64,000 nucleotides of DNA from Terrimonas ferruginea DSM 30193 (GCF_000425585.1 NZ_AUDS01000022.1:1-64000); one strand, 5' to 3'; positions 1-8,661 are shown, counted from the stretch's first letter. The notes: generated from the letters alone by a model not told the origin. Numbers and translations are program-made.

Positions 1-457
1 CATACACATGAACTGATGCCAACAAGTAAAATGTCTGACACCTTTGTTGCCATTAAACATCTTGACACAACGATCAAAAACACGACTGGGTAAAAGCAAC
101 ACTGCCTGCGCAAAGACATATTGTCCAGAATTCATAAGCCTCTGATTTTCATAAAACTAGAAAATCAGTAGTTTCAAATCGTCACCGACCTAAAAATGCT
201 TGAAACACACGACTACCAAGACTTTCAAAGAACTTCAATTAAATTATACCGGACATTAGTGATTACTTATAACGGCTGTTTTACCTTATACCCTATACCT
301 CAAGCCTTCTACCTTCTCCCCAAAAACCTATGACCTAATACTTACAACTTATTACTTATAACGGCTGTTTTACCTTATACCCTATACCTCAAGCCTTCTA
401 CCTTCTCCCAAAAAACCTATAACTTAGAACCTAATACTTACAACTTAATACTTCTTC
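1..457. other. Gene-free leading segment
   Basis: No convincing coding region is visible. The first 250 bases are AT-rich with no recognised motif. From about 262 the segment is a tandem repeat (annotated separately) that runs up to the start of the M28 peptidase gene. The left end may belong to the 3' side of a gene outside the window. Confidence 0.6.
262..455. repeat. Tandem 89-bp repeat, two copies
   Basis: Two near-identical copies start at 262 and 351 (period 89). Each begins ATTACTTATAACGGCTGTTT, continues with words such as CCTTATACC and CTACCTTCTCC, and ends with ACTTACAACTT. The second copy has a small insertion near its end. The words and the AACGGCTGTTTTA core recur at 13203-13215, so this is a local duplication of the window-wide spacer repeat family. 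It may hold the 5' region of the downstream peptidase gene. Confidence 0.85.
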
Positions 458-1825
458 ATGCGTCGCTTTCTTTTCGCTTTCGCAGCTCTGTTGATCTGCA
501 ACCTCACATTCGCTCAATCCGACTCGGCTTTTATCCGGCAACTGGCCGATGAAATTTTATTACGGGGAAAAGCTTATGAGCAGCTACGTCATTTAACCAA
601 AAAGATCGGGCCGCGGCTCGCAGGCTCGCCGGGAATGGTAAAAGCGGAACAATGGGGCGCTGCGGAAATGAAAGGCGCCGGCGCCGACCAGACCATCTTG
701 CAGGAATGCAAAGTCCCGCATTGGGTACGTGGTGGAAAAGATGAAGCAGTGGTAACCGGTAAAGGTATTCCCGCACGCAAACTCGACGTGATCGCTTTGG
801 GCAATTCAATTGGATCGCCTAAAGGAGGTGTGCAGGCACAAGTGATCGAAGTGAGCTCATTTGATGAACTCGATAAGCGGGCTGCCGAAGTCAAAGGCAA
901 AATCGTTTTTTACAATTATCATTTCAAGCCGGCTTTTGTCCGCACATTCCAGGCCTATAGCGATGCTGTTGCTTACCGCGGACAGGGACCTTCGAGGGCA
1001 GCGAAGCTTGGTGCTATCGGCGTTATCATCCGCAGCATGAGCCACAGCACCGATAATATTCCGCATACAGGTTCTACCCGTTACGACAGTGCCTATGCCA
1101 AAATTCCCGCAATTGCTGTTGGCCTGCGGGATGCCGACTGGCTGAGCCAGACCCTGCAATCGGGAAAGACCCTGAATATGCGCATCACTACACACGGTTA
1201 TTTTTTGCCCGACACAACCGGACACAACGTGATCGGTGAGTTGAAAGGTTCTTTATATCCCGACGAGATCATTACCGTCGGCGGCCACCTGGATAGCTGG
1301 GACAATTGTGAAGGCGCACATGACGATGGTGCAGGCTGCGTGCAGACATTGGAAGTACTGCGGGCATTCAAAGCGCTCAACTATCGTCCGCAACGCACGA
1401 TCCGGTTTGTACTTTTTGCCAATGAAGAAAATGGTTTGCGCGGCGGGTCGAAGTATGCTGAAGAAGCGGTGGCCAAAAAAGAGAAACACATTTTTGCGCT
1501 CGAATCGGATGCCGGTGGCTTTACACCACGCGGTTTTGGATTTACGGCCAGTGATGAACAGTATAAAAAAATAATGCAATGGTTACCACTCGTGGCGCCT
1601 TATGGTTGTTCTGAATGGGTGAGAGGTGGTGGCGGCGCAGACATCGGTCCGCTCAACCGTTCGTTGGGTACACCAATGGCCAGCCTGAATCCAGACAGCC
1701 AACGCTACTTCGATTTTCACCACGCACGCAATGATGTATTCGAAGCCGTAAATAAACGTGAACTGGAGCTCGGTGCCGTTAATATGGCGGCGCTGATCTA
1801 CCTGGTAGATCGCTATGGGCTTTGA
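458..1825 (+). CDS. Secreted M28 family metallopeptidase (carboxypeptidase Q-like)
   Basis: Predicted exported zinc aminopeptidase or dipeptidase of the M28 family. A Sec signal peptide spans residues 1-20 (basic start, hydrophobic core, LTFAQ cleavage region). A protease-associated (PA) domain lies at about 105-245. The M28 catalytic domain follows, with the expected metal and catalytic residues: H277 and D279 in GGHLDSW, D289/D290 in AHDDGAG, E323/E324 in ANEENG, D351 in ESDAGG and H421/H422 in FDFHHARND. At 455 aa it is the usual length for carboxypeptidase Q-like proteins. It stands alone; its stop codon is directly followed by the reversed stop of argH, the pair forming the palindrome TGATCA. 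The substrate is unknown, peptide scavenging being the likely role. Confidence 0.9.
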   Translation: MRRFLFAFAALLICNLTFAQSDSAFIRQLADEILLRGKAYEQLRHLTKKIGPRLAGSPGMVKAEQWGAAEMKGAGADQTILQECKVPHWVRGGKDEAVVTGKGIPARKLDVIALGNSIGSPKGGVQAQVIEVSSFDELDKRAAEVKGKIVFYNYHFKPAFVRTFQAYSDAVAYRGQGPSRAAKLGAIGVIIRSMSHSTDNIPHTGSTRYDSAYAKIPAIAVGLRDADWLSQTLQSGKTLNMRITTHGYFLPDTTGHNVIGELKGSLYPDEIITVGGHLDSWDNCEGAHDDGAGCVQTLEVLRAFKALNYRPQRTIRFVLFANEENGLRGGSKYAEEAVAKKEKHIFALESDAGGFTPRGFGFTASDEQYKKIMQWLPLVAPYGCSEWVRGGGGADIGPLNRSLGTPMASLNPDSQRYFDFHHARNDVFEAVNKRELELGAVNMAALIYLVDRYGL

Positions 1826-3157
1826 TCAGGAAAGTAGTTTATCGATAGCAGCCTGAACGTGGGCAAAAGGAAATGCCGCTACAGCGCTATCCATTTGTTT
1901 ACGTATCTCGGCCGTACAAAGCTGACCGATACTTCCTTCGTGTGTGTGATTTAATTGCAGGTCATAAGTAAACTTACCGGCTTCTATATCAAGTCCCACT
2001 TCTTTGTAAGCATCGCGGAAAGGCATACCCGCAAGTACGCGCTTGTTCACTTCTTCCACACTAAAGAGGTACTTGTATTTTTCATCCGTCAGAATATTGT
2101 CTTTTACTTCGATGTTCGACAACATCAATCCCGCCATTTCCAGGCAATCACGCAGGTTGCGGAACGCGGGAAACAGATGTTCTTTCAACAATTGCAGATC
2201 GCGGTGATAACCCGAAGGCAGGTTGGTGGTCATCAGCATGATTTCATTCGGTAAAGCTTTGATGCGGTTGCAATGCGAACGGATCAGCTCAAATACATCC
2301 GGATTTTTTTTATGCGGCATGATGCTGCTGCCGGTTGTCAACTCCGGGGGAAAACTGATAAAAGAAAAATTCTGGTTAAGGTAAAGACAGGCATCCATGC
2401 TGAGCCGCGCCAGTGTGTCGGCTACATTGGCCAGCGATTGTGCTACTACACGTTCTGCTTTACCACGGCCCATCTGTGCATATACAACGTTGTAATTGAG
2501 ATCGGCAAATCCCAGCAATTGTGTAGTAAGTGTACGATTGATGGGAAACGAGGAACCGTAACCGGCGGCCGATCCCAACGGATTTTTGTTGACCACATCA
2601 TAAGCTGCTTTCAACGTGATCACGTCGTCGGCGAGGCTTTCCGCATAAGCGCCAAACCACAAACCAAAAGAAGACGGCATGGCCAGTTGCAGATGCGTAT
2701 AGCCAGGCAGCAACTGCGCTTTGTATTTTTCGCTTTGTTGTTGCAACAGTTGGAAGAAGGGCTCGATGGCTTTTACCGTCAATTCGAGTTCATTCCGCAG
2801 GAATAGTTTTATATCAACCAAAACCTGGTCGTTGCGGCTGCGCGCAGAGTGGATTTTTTTGCCGGTGTCGCCGAGCGCTTCGGTCAGTAACAATTCTACC
2901 TGCGAATGAATATCTTCCACATTGTCCTGCAGGGAAAATTTTCCTTCCTGTATGCGTGCATAGATTTTTTTCAGTTCAACATGCAGTGCGGTAGTTTCTT
3001 CCGCCGTCAGCAGGCCGATACTTTCCAGCATACGGGTATGTGCCAGCGATCCCAGCACGTCGAATGCAGCGAGGTAAAGATCCATTTCGCGGTCATGACC
3101 AACGGTAAAGGTTTCTACTTCTTTCAGTGACGCCGTATTTTTTTGCCAGAGTTTCAT
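1826..3157 (-). CDS. argH: Argininosuccinate lyase
   Basis: Cleaves argininosuccinate to arginine and fumarate, the last step of arginine synthesis, in the cytoplasm. The fumarase/aspartase superfamily signature GSSIMPHKKN is at residues 276-285. The other conserved blocks are HSARSRNDQ (103-111) and GYTHLQLAMP (152-161) with the T-H pair. The 443-aa length is slightly below the 455-470 of many bacterial ArgH, with no missing core block visible. It is the last gene of the leftward arginine operon, 18 nt after argE. It abuts the convergent M28 gene with no spacer, so no separate terminator can be placed between them. Confidence 0.97.
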   Translation of the reverse strand: MKLWQKNTASLKEVETFTVGHDREMDLYLAAFDVLGSLAHTRMLESIGLLTAEETTALHVELKKIYARIQEGKFSLQDNVEDIHSQVELLLTEALGDTGKKIHSARSRNDQVLVDIKLFLRNELELTVKAIEPFFQLLQQQSEKYKAQLLPGYTHLQLAMPSSFGLWFGAYAESLADDVITLKAAYDVVNKNPLGSAAGYGSSFPINRTLTTQLLGFADLNYNVVYAQMGRGKAERVVAQSLANVADTLARLSMDACLYLNQNFSFISFPPELTTGSSIMPHKKNPDVFELIRSHCNRIKALPNEIMLMTTNLPSGYHRDLQLLKEHLFPAFRNLRDCLEMAGLMLSNIEVKDNILTDEKYKYLFSVEEVNKRVLAGMPFRDAYKEVGLDIEAGKFTYDLQLNHTHEGSIGQLCTAEIRKQMDSAVAAFPFAHVQAAIDKLLS

Positions 3158-3175
3158 GTTGTATCGGTTGAAATG

Positions 3176-4249
3176 TTATCCGTTCTGCACTTCGTTGATG
3201 AGTTGAATATAGAGCGCTATACCGTCCTCGATTTCTTTTACATATATGTATTCATCCGCCGTATGGCTGCGTGCCGAATCTCCGGGACCCATTTTCAACG
3301 AAGGGAAAGGCATCAATGCTTTGTCGGATGTGGTGGGTGAACCGTAATAGGTACGCCCGAGTTTACTGCCCGCTTTTACCAGCGGATGATCCAGCGCGAT
3401 GGATGTGGAGCGCAGGCGTGTACTGCGTGGCAGCACTTCGCTGTCTACATGTGCGCGGATGATTTCCAGTACTTCTTCGAAAGTGTAACACTCGTTAATG
3501 CGCGTGTCCACTACAAACTTACAGACGGCAGGCACAACGTTGTGCGCCTTGTTCTCCGTTTCAATAACGGTTACGTTCATGCGGGAAGGACCGAGCAGAT
3601 CGGACACGCGATCGAATTGATAGGAGCGGAACCATTCGATGTCTTTGAGTGCTTTGTACAAAGCATTCTCTCCTTCGTTGCGCGCAGCATGACCTGCTTT
3701 GCCGTGACTGACGCAATCGATCACCATCAGTCCGCGTTCCGCCACGGCCATCTGCATTTGCGTAGGTTCGCCTACGATTGCCGCCGCAATGGGCGGAAGA
3801 TCGTTGATGATGAGTTCGATGCCACCTGTTCCGGAAATCTCTTCTTCAGCGGTAGCGGCAAAGATCACGTTATACGGTCCTTTGTGTTCATAGAAATAAA
3901 GAAAGCTTGCCGCCAGCGATACCAGGCAACCGCCCGCGTCGTTGCTGCCGAGGCCAAACAGTTTTCCTTCTTCCACATCGGGAGCAAACGGATCTCTCGT
4001 GTATTGCGGATTGGGCTTGACGGTATCGTGATGGGAATTAAGCAGCAGCGTTGGCTTGCCCGGGTCATAGTGTTTGTTCCGTACAATAACGTTGTTGCCA
4101 ATGCGTTGCACGGGAATCTGCCGTCCGGTAAAAAATGTTTCCAGCAGGAGAGCGGTTTTGTCTTCTTCCTTGCTGAAAGAGGGAGTAGCGATCAGTTGTT
4201 TGAGTAAAGCCACTGCCGCTGTCTGCAGTATGGTTAGTTGATCATTCAT
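3176..4249 (-). CDS. argE: N-acyl-ornithine/citrulline deacylase, M20 family
   Basis: Zinc-dependent M20 amidohydrolase expected to remove the N-acyl group from acylornithine or acylcitrulline. Metal-site blocks are visible: NSHHDTVKP (His), GSNDAGG (Asp), ATAEEEISG (the catalytic and metal Glu pair), a VGEPT block and a C-terminal SHTADEYIY (His). A dimerisation lid domain lies between the two halves of the catalytic domain. With an argF'-type carbamoyltransferase in the operon, the physiological substrate is probably acylcitrulline rather than acylornithine. The start overlaps the argB stop by 8 nt, indicating translational coupling. The closely related LysK and DapE functions cannot be excluded by sequence alone, but the context argues for arginine. 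Confidence 0.9.
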   Translation of the reverse strand: MNDQLTILQTAAVALLKQLIATPSFSKEEDKTALLLETFFTGRQIPVQRIGNNVIVRNKHYDPGKPTLLLNSHHDTVKPNPQYTRDPFAPDVEEGKLFGLGSNDAGGCLVSLAASFLYFYEHKGPYNVIFAATAEEEISGTGGIELIINDLPPIAAAIVGEPTQMQMAVAERGLMVIDCVSHGKAGHAARNEGENALYKALKDIEWFRSYQFDRVSDLLGPSRMNVTVIETENKAHNVVPAVCKFVVDTRINECYTFEEVLEIIRAHVDSEVLPRSTRLRSTSIALDHPLVKAGSKLGRTYYGSPTTSDKALMPFPSLKMGPGDSARSHTADEYIYVKEIEDGIALYIQLINEVQNG

Positions 4250-5027
4250 TCACGATTGTTGTACCCGCACTTCCCCGGATCAGTTGATGCAGTTGTTCTG
4301 CCTTGCCAATGATCACACGGCTTACACCGCTGTTGAGTGCTGTAAAGGCATTGTCCAGTTTGGGGAGCATGCCTGCAAATATTTTCTTCTGTGCTTTGAG
4401 TTGCTGGTAGTAGTCCGGGTTGATGGATGGAATAACGGTGCTGTCATCATCGGCATCCAGCAGCACGCCACTTTTTTCAAAGGAATAAATAAGGTTCACT
4501 TCATATAATGCGCTCAGGCCTTTGGCAAGTTCCTGTGCAATGGTGTCCGCATTCGTATTGAGGAGTTGTCCCTGCTGGTCGTGTGTAATGGGCGCAAATA
4601 CGAGTGCGATATTGCGGCTGAGCAACATGTCGGCCAGATCGGTATTGATGGCATCTACATCGCCTACAAAGCCGTAATCCACTACGGGATGTTTGCGTTT
4701 GTGTGCGAGGATGGCATCACCATCGGCGCCGCAAAGTCCCATGGCATTGCAATTGAAAGACTGCAGTTTGGCTACAATATTTTTATTGATATAACCCGCG
4801 TAAACCATCGTCACGATGCGGAGCGTTTCTGCGTCGGTGATCCGCCGGCCATCGATCATCTGTTGCTGGATGCCGAGTGTATCCGCCATGCGTGTGGCGA
4901 GTTTGCCGCCGCCGTGCACGAGAATTTTACGTCCGTCGATATTGGAAAAATCTTCGAGGAATGCGGCCAGTTTTTGTTCATCATCGATGATGTTGCCGCC
5001 GATCTTTATGATATAAAGCTTATCCAT
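4242..5027 (-). CDS. argB: N-acylglutamate kinase
   Basis: Amino-acid kinase family protein that phosphorylates N-acyl-glutamate in the second step of arginine synthesis. The N-terminal KIGGNIID lysine/glycine loop and the HGGGK block (about residues 39-43) bind ATP and substrate, and the C-terminal SAGTTIV segment is typical. At 261 aa it lacks the N-terminal helix found in arginine-inhibited hexameric NAGKs, so it is probably not a classical arginine-feedback enzyme (inference from length). It overlaps both neighbours by 8 nt (argF' upstream, argE downstream), a tightly coupled arrangement. Confidence 0.95.
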   Translation of the reverse strand: MDKLYIIKIGGNIIDDEQKLAAFLEDFSNIDGRKILVHGGGKLATRMADTLGIQQQMIDGRRITDAETLRIVTMVYAGYINKNIVAKLQSFNCNAMGLCGADGDAILAHKRKHPVVDYGFVGDVDAINTDLADMLLSRNIALVFAPITHDQQGQLLNTNADTIAQELAKGLSALYEVNLIYSFEKSGVLLDADDDSTVIPSINPDYYQQLKAQKKIFAGMLPKLDNAFTALNSGVSRVIIGKAEQLHQLIRGSAGTTIVNE

Positions 5028-5985
5028 TGTTTCTTAGAATCTCAGAGAGTACGGCTTGTGCAGCCCATACGCGGTTGCCGGCTTCCTGTGTTACGAGGCT
5101 GTTGGGTCCGTCGAGTATTTCGTCGCTCAGTTCCACGTTGCGGCGTACGGGCAGGCAATGCATCACGCGCGCATTGTTGGTCTGTTCCAGTTTTTTATTG
5201 GTCAGCATCCATTGCGGATCGCTTTCATAAATCTTGCCGTAGTCATTGTATGTACTCCAGTTTTTTACATACACATAGTCGGCATCTTTGAGCGCTTCGT
5301 CCTGGTTGTGGGTGATATGTGCACCGCGAGTGAAGTCTTCATTCAGTTCATAATCTTCCGGATGAGTAATCACAAAATCGGCCTGTCCCCAGCGGTTGAT
5401 CCATTGTGCAAAGCTGTTGGCCACGCATTGCGGCAGCGGTTTTACGTGTGGCGCCCAACTGAGAACGATCTTTGGCTTCCTGCCCGGCGTTGCAGGCTTG
5501 AAGGTTTCGTTGATCGTAATCAGATCGGTGAGCGACTGCAAAGGATGTAAGGTGGCGCTTTCAAGACTCACCACCGGAATACCGGCGTACTTGATGAATT
5601 GTTTGATATAAAGTTCGCTGTAATCATCGTCGCGGTTCTTCAGAGAGGGGAACGTGCGGATGGCGAGTATGTCAAAATATTTTCCGAAGATGGGTGCGGC
5701 ATCTTTTACATGTTCGACGGTGTTGCCGCTCATGATGGCTTCTTCTTCAAACTCGAGTGCCCAACCTTCATTACCTACGTTGAATACAACGGCTTCCATG
5801 CCCAGGTTCTGCGCGGCTATCTGTGTGCTGAGACGTGTGCGCATGCTGGGATTGAGGAAAAGACATCCGATACGTTTACGGGCGCCGAGCGTCTGGTCGC
5901 GGAAAGGATCTGCTTTGTATTGCAGGCCTGTATTGATCAGGTGGTCAATATCAGGAACGTCATCAACGGAAATGAATTGTTTCAA
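5020..5985 (-). CDS. argF': N-succinylornithine (or N-acetylornithine) carbamoyltransferase, TTG start
   Basis: Transfers carbamoyl from carbamoyl phosphate to an N-acylated ornithine. The carbamoyl-phosphate block FLNPSMRTR and the HCLPVRRN block are present. The sequence follows the Xanthomonas/Bacteroides acyl-ornithine transcarbamylase family rather than ordinary OTCase. The longest reading frame opens with ATG at 6042, inside argD, but the family begins at the KQFISVDDV segment, which is preceded by a TTG at 5983-5985; I chose that start (321 aa). With it, the specificity residue in the NTVEH segment is Val90, aligning by number with Pro90 of the Bacteroides fragilis N-succinyl enzyme and with Glu92 of the Xanthomonas N-acetyl enzyme. 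This predicts succinylornithine as substrate. It lies between argD and argB in the operon. Confidence 0.9.
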   Translation of the reverse strand: MKQFISVDDVPDIDHLINTGLQYKADPFRDQTLGARKRIGCLFLNPSMRTRLSTQIAAQNLGMEAVVFNVGNEGWALEFEEEAIMSGNTVEHVKDAAPIFGKYFDILAIRTFPSLKNRDDDYSELYIKQFIKYAGIPVVSLESATLHPLQSLTDLITINETFKPATPGRKPKIVLSWAPHVKPLPQCVANSFAQWINRWGQADFVITHPEDYELNEDFTRGAHITHNQDEALKDADYVYVKNWSTYNDYGKIYESDPQWMLTNKKLEQTNNARVMHCLPVRRNVELSDEILDGPNSLVTQEAGNRVWAAQAVLSEILRNNG

Positions 5986-6001
5986 TTTACGGTTGGGTGT
6001 T

Positions 6002-7165
6002 TTATTGTTGTGATGAATGAACGGCTGGTTGATATGAAGCAATTTCTTCTTTAACGGCTTTGATGAAGCTGCCGGCGTTTTCCAGGCCGAGTGCCAGTGA
6101 AGGCAGCAGTCTGATCACATTCGGTTTGGCTTCACCGGTGAATATTTTTTGTTTCCACAGCAGATTCTTACGCAGCTCACCCAATTCGGCGGGTACGTCG
6201 AAGCCGATCATGAGTCCGCGTCCGCGGACATTTTTTAAACCGGCGATGGCTTTCAGTTCATTGATCAGGTAATCACCGGTGGATTTGGCCTGCTGCAATA
6301 ATTTTTCTTCTTCGATTATTTCCAATACCGCCAATGCTGCGGCGCAGGCGAGGTGGTTGCCACCGAAAGTAGTTCCCAACTGGAAATGTTTTGCGGTGAA
6401 TTTGGGAGAAACGATGATGCCTGCCACGGGGAAGCCGTTGCCCATGCCTTTTGCCATGGAATAGATGTCGGCGTCAACGCCGGCCCAGTCGTGGCTAAAG
6501 AACTGACCCGTACGGCCGTAACCGCATTGTACGCTGTCGGCGATATAAACGGCGTTGTATTTATCGCACAATTCGCGGATGAGGCGGAGGAAAGCAACTG
6601 AGGCTTCCCTGATGCCGCCAACTCCCTGTATACCTTCGATGATCACGGAAGAGATCTCGTTGCCCTGGCGTTCGAAGCAATCAGCCAAAGCCTGTTCGTC
6701 GTTAAAAGGCAGGAAGATTACGTTGTCTGTTTCGTTGACGGGCGCAACGTAGTTTTTATTATCGGTAACGGCAACGGCCAGGGAAGTGCGTCCGTGAAAA
6801 GCTTTGTTGAAAGCGATCACTTTGCGGCGTCCGTTGTAGAAAGAAGCGAGTTTGAGTGCATTCTCGTTGGCTTCGGCGCCGCTGTTGCACAGGAAGAGTT
6901 GATAATCTTCTTTGTTGGCTACTTGTCCTAGCCTGGTGGCGAGTTCCTGTTGCTGGGGAATGCGGATGGAGTTGGAATAGAAAGCAATCTTCTCCAGTTG
7001 TTCTTCAATGCGTTTTACCCAATGTGGATGCGTATGGCCGATGCTGATCACGGCATGACCGCCGTAGAGGTCGAGGTATTGCTGACCATTTTCGTCCCAC
7101 ACATGTGAGCCCTGAGCTTTCACGATGTTGATGTCGTTGATGGGGTAAACGTCGAAGAGATTCAT
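6002..7165 (-). CDS. argD: Acylornithine aminotransferase
   Basis: PLP-dependent class III aminotransferase that converts N-acyl-glutamate semialdehyde to N-acyl-ornithine with glutamate as amino donor. The PLP lysine is K239 in YSMAKGMGNG. D210 in VYIADSVQCG contacts the pyridine nitrogen, and the CNSGAEANENALK block (about 93-105) holds the phosphate-binding region. The 387-aa length is normal. It is preceded in the operon by the inserted S23/IVP gene and its repeat arrays rather than directly by argC. The start ATG at 7163-7165 follows a spacer made entirely of the repeat words TTAATACTTAC. Confidence 0.95.
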   Translation of the reverse strand: MNLFDVYPINDINIVKAQGSHVWDENGQQYLDLYGGHAVISIGHTHPHWVKRIEEQLEKIAFYSNSIRIPQQQELATRLGQVANKEDYQLFLCNSGAEANENALKLASFYNGRRKVIAFNKAFHGRTSLAVAVTDNKNYVAPVNETDNVIFLPFNDEQALADCFERQGNEISSVIIEGIQGVGGIREASVAFLRLIRELCDKYNAVYIADSVQCGYGRTGQFFSHDWAGVDADIYSMAKGMGNGFPVAGIIVSPKFTAKHFQLGTTFGGNHLACAAALAVLEIIEEEKLLQQAKSTGDYLINELKAIAGLKNVRGRGLMIGFDVPAELGELRKNLLWKQKIFTGEAKPNVIRLLPSLALGLENAGSFIKAVKEEIASYQPAVHSSQQ

Positions 7166-7207
7166 GGTAAGTAGTAGTAAGTATTAAGTAATAAGTTTTA
7201 AGTTTTT
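7166..7207. repeat. Left arm of inverted word array around S23 gene
   Basis: This array of the AAGTATTAAGTAATAAG class lies between the S23/IVP gene and argD. It matches, in inverted orientation, the array at 7609-7652 almost perfectly apart from one extra TATTAAG-like unit in the right arm. The TAA stop of the S23 gene (7198-7200, minus strand) lies inside it. Confidence 0.8.
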
Positions 7208-7560
7208 TGATTCCGAACCTTGGTAATAAGTCCGATAAGCATAGCTTTTACTTCATTTATTTGTGCAATAAGTCTTTCATATTGAAACTTCTCAATGAAA
7301 GATAAATCGCAGGCAAGCAATATGAAATATTCAGCTTCGTTGGCTGATCCCAACGCAATATTTAAAAAATGCGCCAGCTCGGCGTTTGATTTCTTACCGC
7401 AGCCCTCCGCAATATTGGCGGGTATGGATATCGCCGCTCTTTTCAATTGTGATGTAAGACCATAAACTTCCTCTCTGGGAAATGTCTGGCAGGCTTTATA
7501 TAAGTCCAACACAAACCTATGCGCGCTGTTCCATACTTTCAGGTCTTTGTAATTTTGCAT
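7198..7560 (-). CDS. Four-helix-bundle protein, S23 / 23S rRNA IVP family
   Basis: Small (120 aa) all-helical protein of the family named after proteins encoded in intervening sequences of bacterial 23S rRNA, related in fold to the accessory protein of diversity-generating retroelements. The family signature IPANIAEGCGKKS is at about 47-59, preceded by YGLTSQLKRAAIS. No enzymatic function is established for the family. Its position is odd: it splits the arginine operon between argC and argD, and both flanks are inverted word arrays (7166-7207 and 7609-7652). Its stop codon lies within the left array. A short inverted repeat, ACCGT..ACGGT, lies just upstream of the start. I infer that this is an inserted cassette and not an arginine gene. 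Confidence 0.85.
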   Translation of the reverse strand: MQNYKDLKVWNSAHRFVLDLYKACQTFPREEVYGLTSQLKRAAISIPANIAEGCGKKSNAELAHFLNIALGSANEAEYFILLACDLSFIEKFQYERLIAQINEVKAMLIGLITKVRNQKT

Positions 7561-7608
7561 ACCGTATTAGTTTTAACACGGTTTCAATTCATTCGCGTCA
7601 CAATCTAC

Positions 7609-7652
7609 TCCTTAAGTATTACTTAAAACTTAATACTTATTACTTAATACCT
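7609..7652. repeat. Right arm of inverted word array around S23 gene
   Basis: Array of CTTAAGTATT, ACTTAAAACTT and AATACTTATTACTTAATACC words between the argC stop and the S23 gene. It is the inverted partner of 7166-7207. The argC TGA (7657-7659) lies just outside it. Confidence 0.8.
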
Positions 7653-7656
7653 TCCC

Positions 7657-8631
7657 TCAAAACGCCACCGCCTTCAACCCCAGGCCCAACTGCTCTGAAA
7701 AACCAAACAACAAATTCATATTCTGCACGGCCTGTCCACTGGCTCCTTTCAATAAATTATCAATAGCGGAATGCACCACCAATTTGCTGCCGGCTTTTTC
7801 CAGGCCAATAACAGCTTTATTCGTATTCACCACCTGTTTCAGAAATACCGGATCGGTACTTACATGCGTAAACGGATGATCTTTGTAAAATTCTTTATAG
7901 AGCACGATCAGCTCTTCGATACTCAGATCGCAATGCAACGTGGAACTGATAAAAATGCCTCTTGTAAAATCACCGCGCCAGGGTACGAAGCTCAGATCGA
8001 TATTGTTGGCGGGCTGCAGTTGCAGCAGCGACTCGCCGATCTCTCCGAGATGCTGATGGTTAAGCGTTTTGTATGCCTGTATATTGTTGGCGCGCCAACT
8101 GAAATGCGAGGTGGCAGACAAGGATTGGCCGGCACCTGTAGAACCCGTAATGCCGGTTGTATAGATGTCGGTCAGCAATCCCGCTTTAGCGAGGGGTAAT
8201 AATCCTACTTGTATAGCGGTGGCAAAACATCCGGGGTTGGCAATGTTTTGCGCCGTGCGGATGGCTTCGCGATTGAGTTCGGGCAATCCGTATACAAACT
8301 GCCTGCTGCCGATAGACGAAGTTGCCGCAAGACGGAAATCATTCGCCAGATCGATGATGCGTGTAGCAGAAGCTATTGTATTTTCTGCCAAAAATTTTTT
8401 CGACTCACCATGTCCTAAGCAAAGAAACAATACATCCGTGTCCTGCATTTCACCCGAAAAGGTAAGATCGGTATCGCCGATCAGATCCTGGTGTACGCTG
8501 CTGACGGGTTTGCCGGCATTGCTGCGGCTGTGAACAAATGCAACATGCACTTCGGGATGATGGATGAGTAAACGGATCAGTTCTCCTCCCGTGTATCCTG
8601 CTCCTCCGATAATGCCTGCTGTAATTGCCAT
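7657..8631 (-). CDS. argC: N-acyl-gamma-glutamyl-phosphate reductase
   Basis: NADPH-dependent reduction of N-acyl-glutamyl phosphate to the semialdehyde. The N-terminal Rossmann fold shows GGAGYTGGELIRLL (residues 9-22). The catalytic cysteine is C135 in the NPGCFATAIQ motif, and GSTGAGQSLS follows. The 324-aa length is normal for this family. It sits 30 nt downstream of argG. Downstream, the operon is interrupted by the S23 cassette. Confidence 0.96.
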   Translation of the reverse strand: MAITAGIIGGAGYTGGELIRLLIHHPEVHVAFVHSRSNAGKPVSSVHQDLIGDTDLTFSGEMQDTDVLFLCLGHGESKKFLAENTIASATRIIDLANDFRLAATSSIGSRQFVYGLPELNREAIRTAQNIANPGCFATAIQVGLLPLAKAGLLTDIYTTGITGSTGAGQSLSATSHFSWRANNIQAYKTLNHQHLGEIGESLLQLQPANNIDLSFVPWRGDFTRGIFISSTLHCDLSIEELIVLYKEFYKDHPFTHVSTDPVFLKQVVNTNKAVIGLEKAGSKLVVHSAIDNLLKGASGQAVQNMNLLFGFSEQLGLGLKAVAF

Positions 8632-8661
8632 GTCGTTTCAGTTATTCAGTGATCAGAAAAT

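Noticed and set aside
3386-4207. Long plus-strand reading frame (273 codons) opposite argE
   Set aside because: It lies wholly antisense to a well-conserved M20 gene with intact metal motifs, and the translation has no recognisable domain.
5986-6042. ATG start of the carbamoyltransferase inside argD
   Set aside because: The extra 19 residues are not part of the family; the conserved N-terminus begins at the TTG at 5985, which also brings the specificity residue to position 90.
7198-7560. S23-family gene as part of a diversity-generating retroelement
   Set aside because: No reverse transcriptase, template repeat or variable target gene was found near it.
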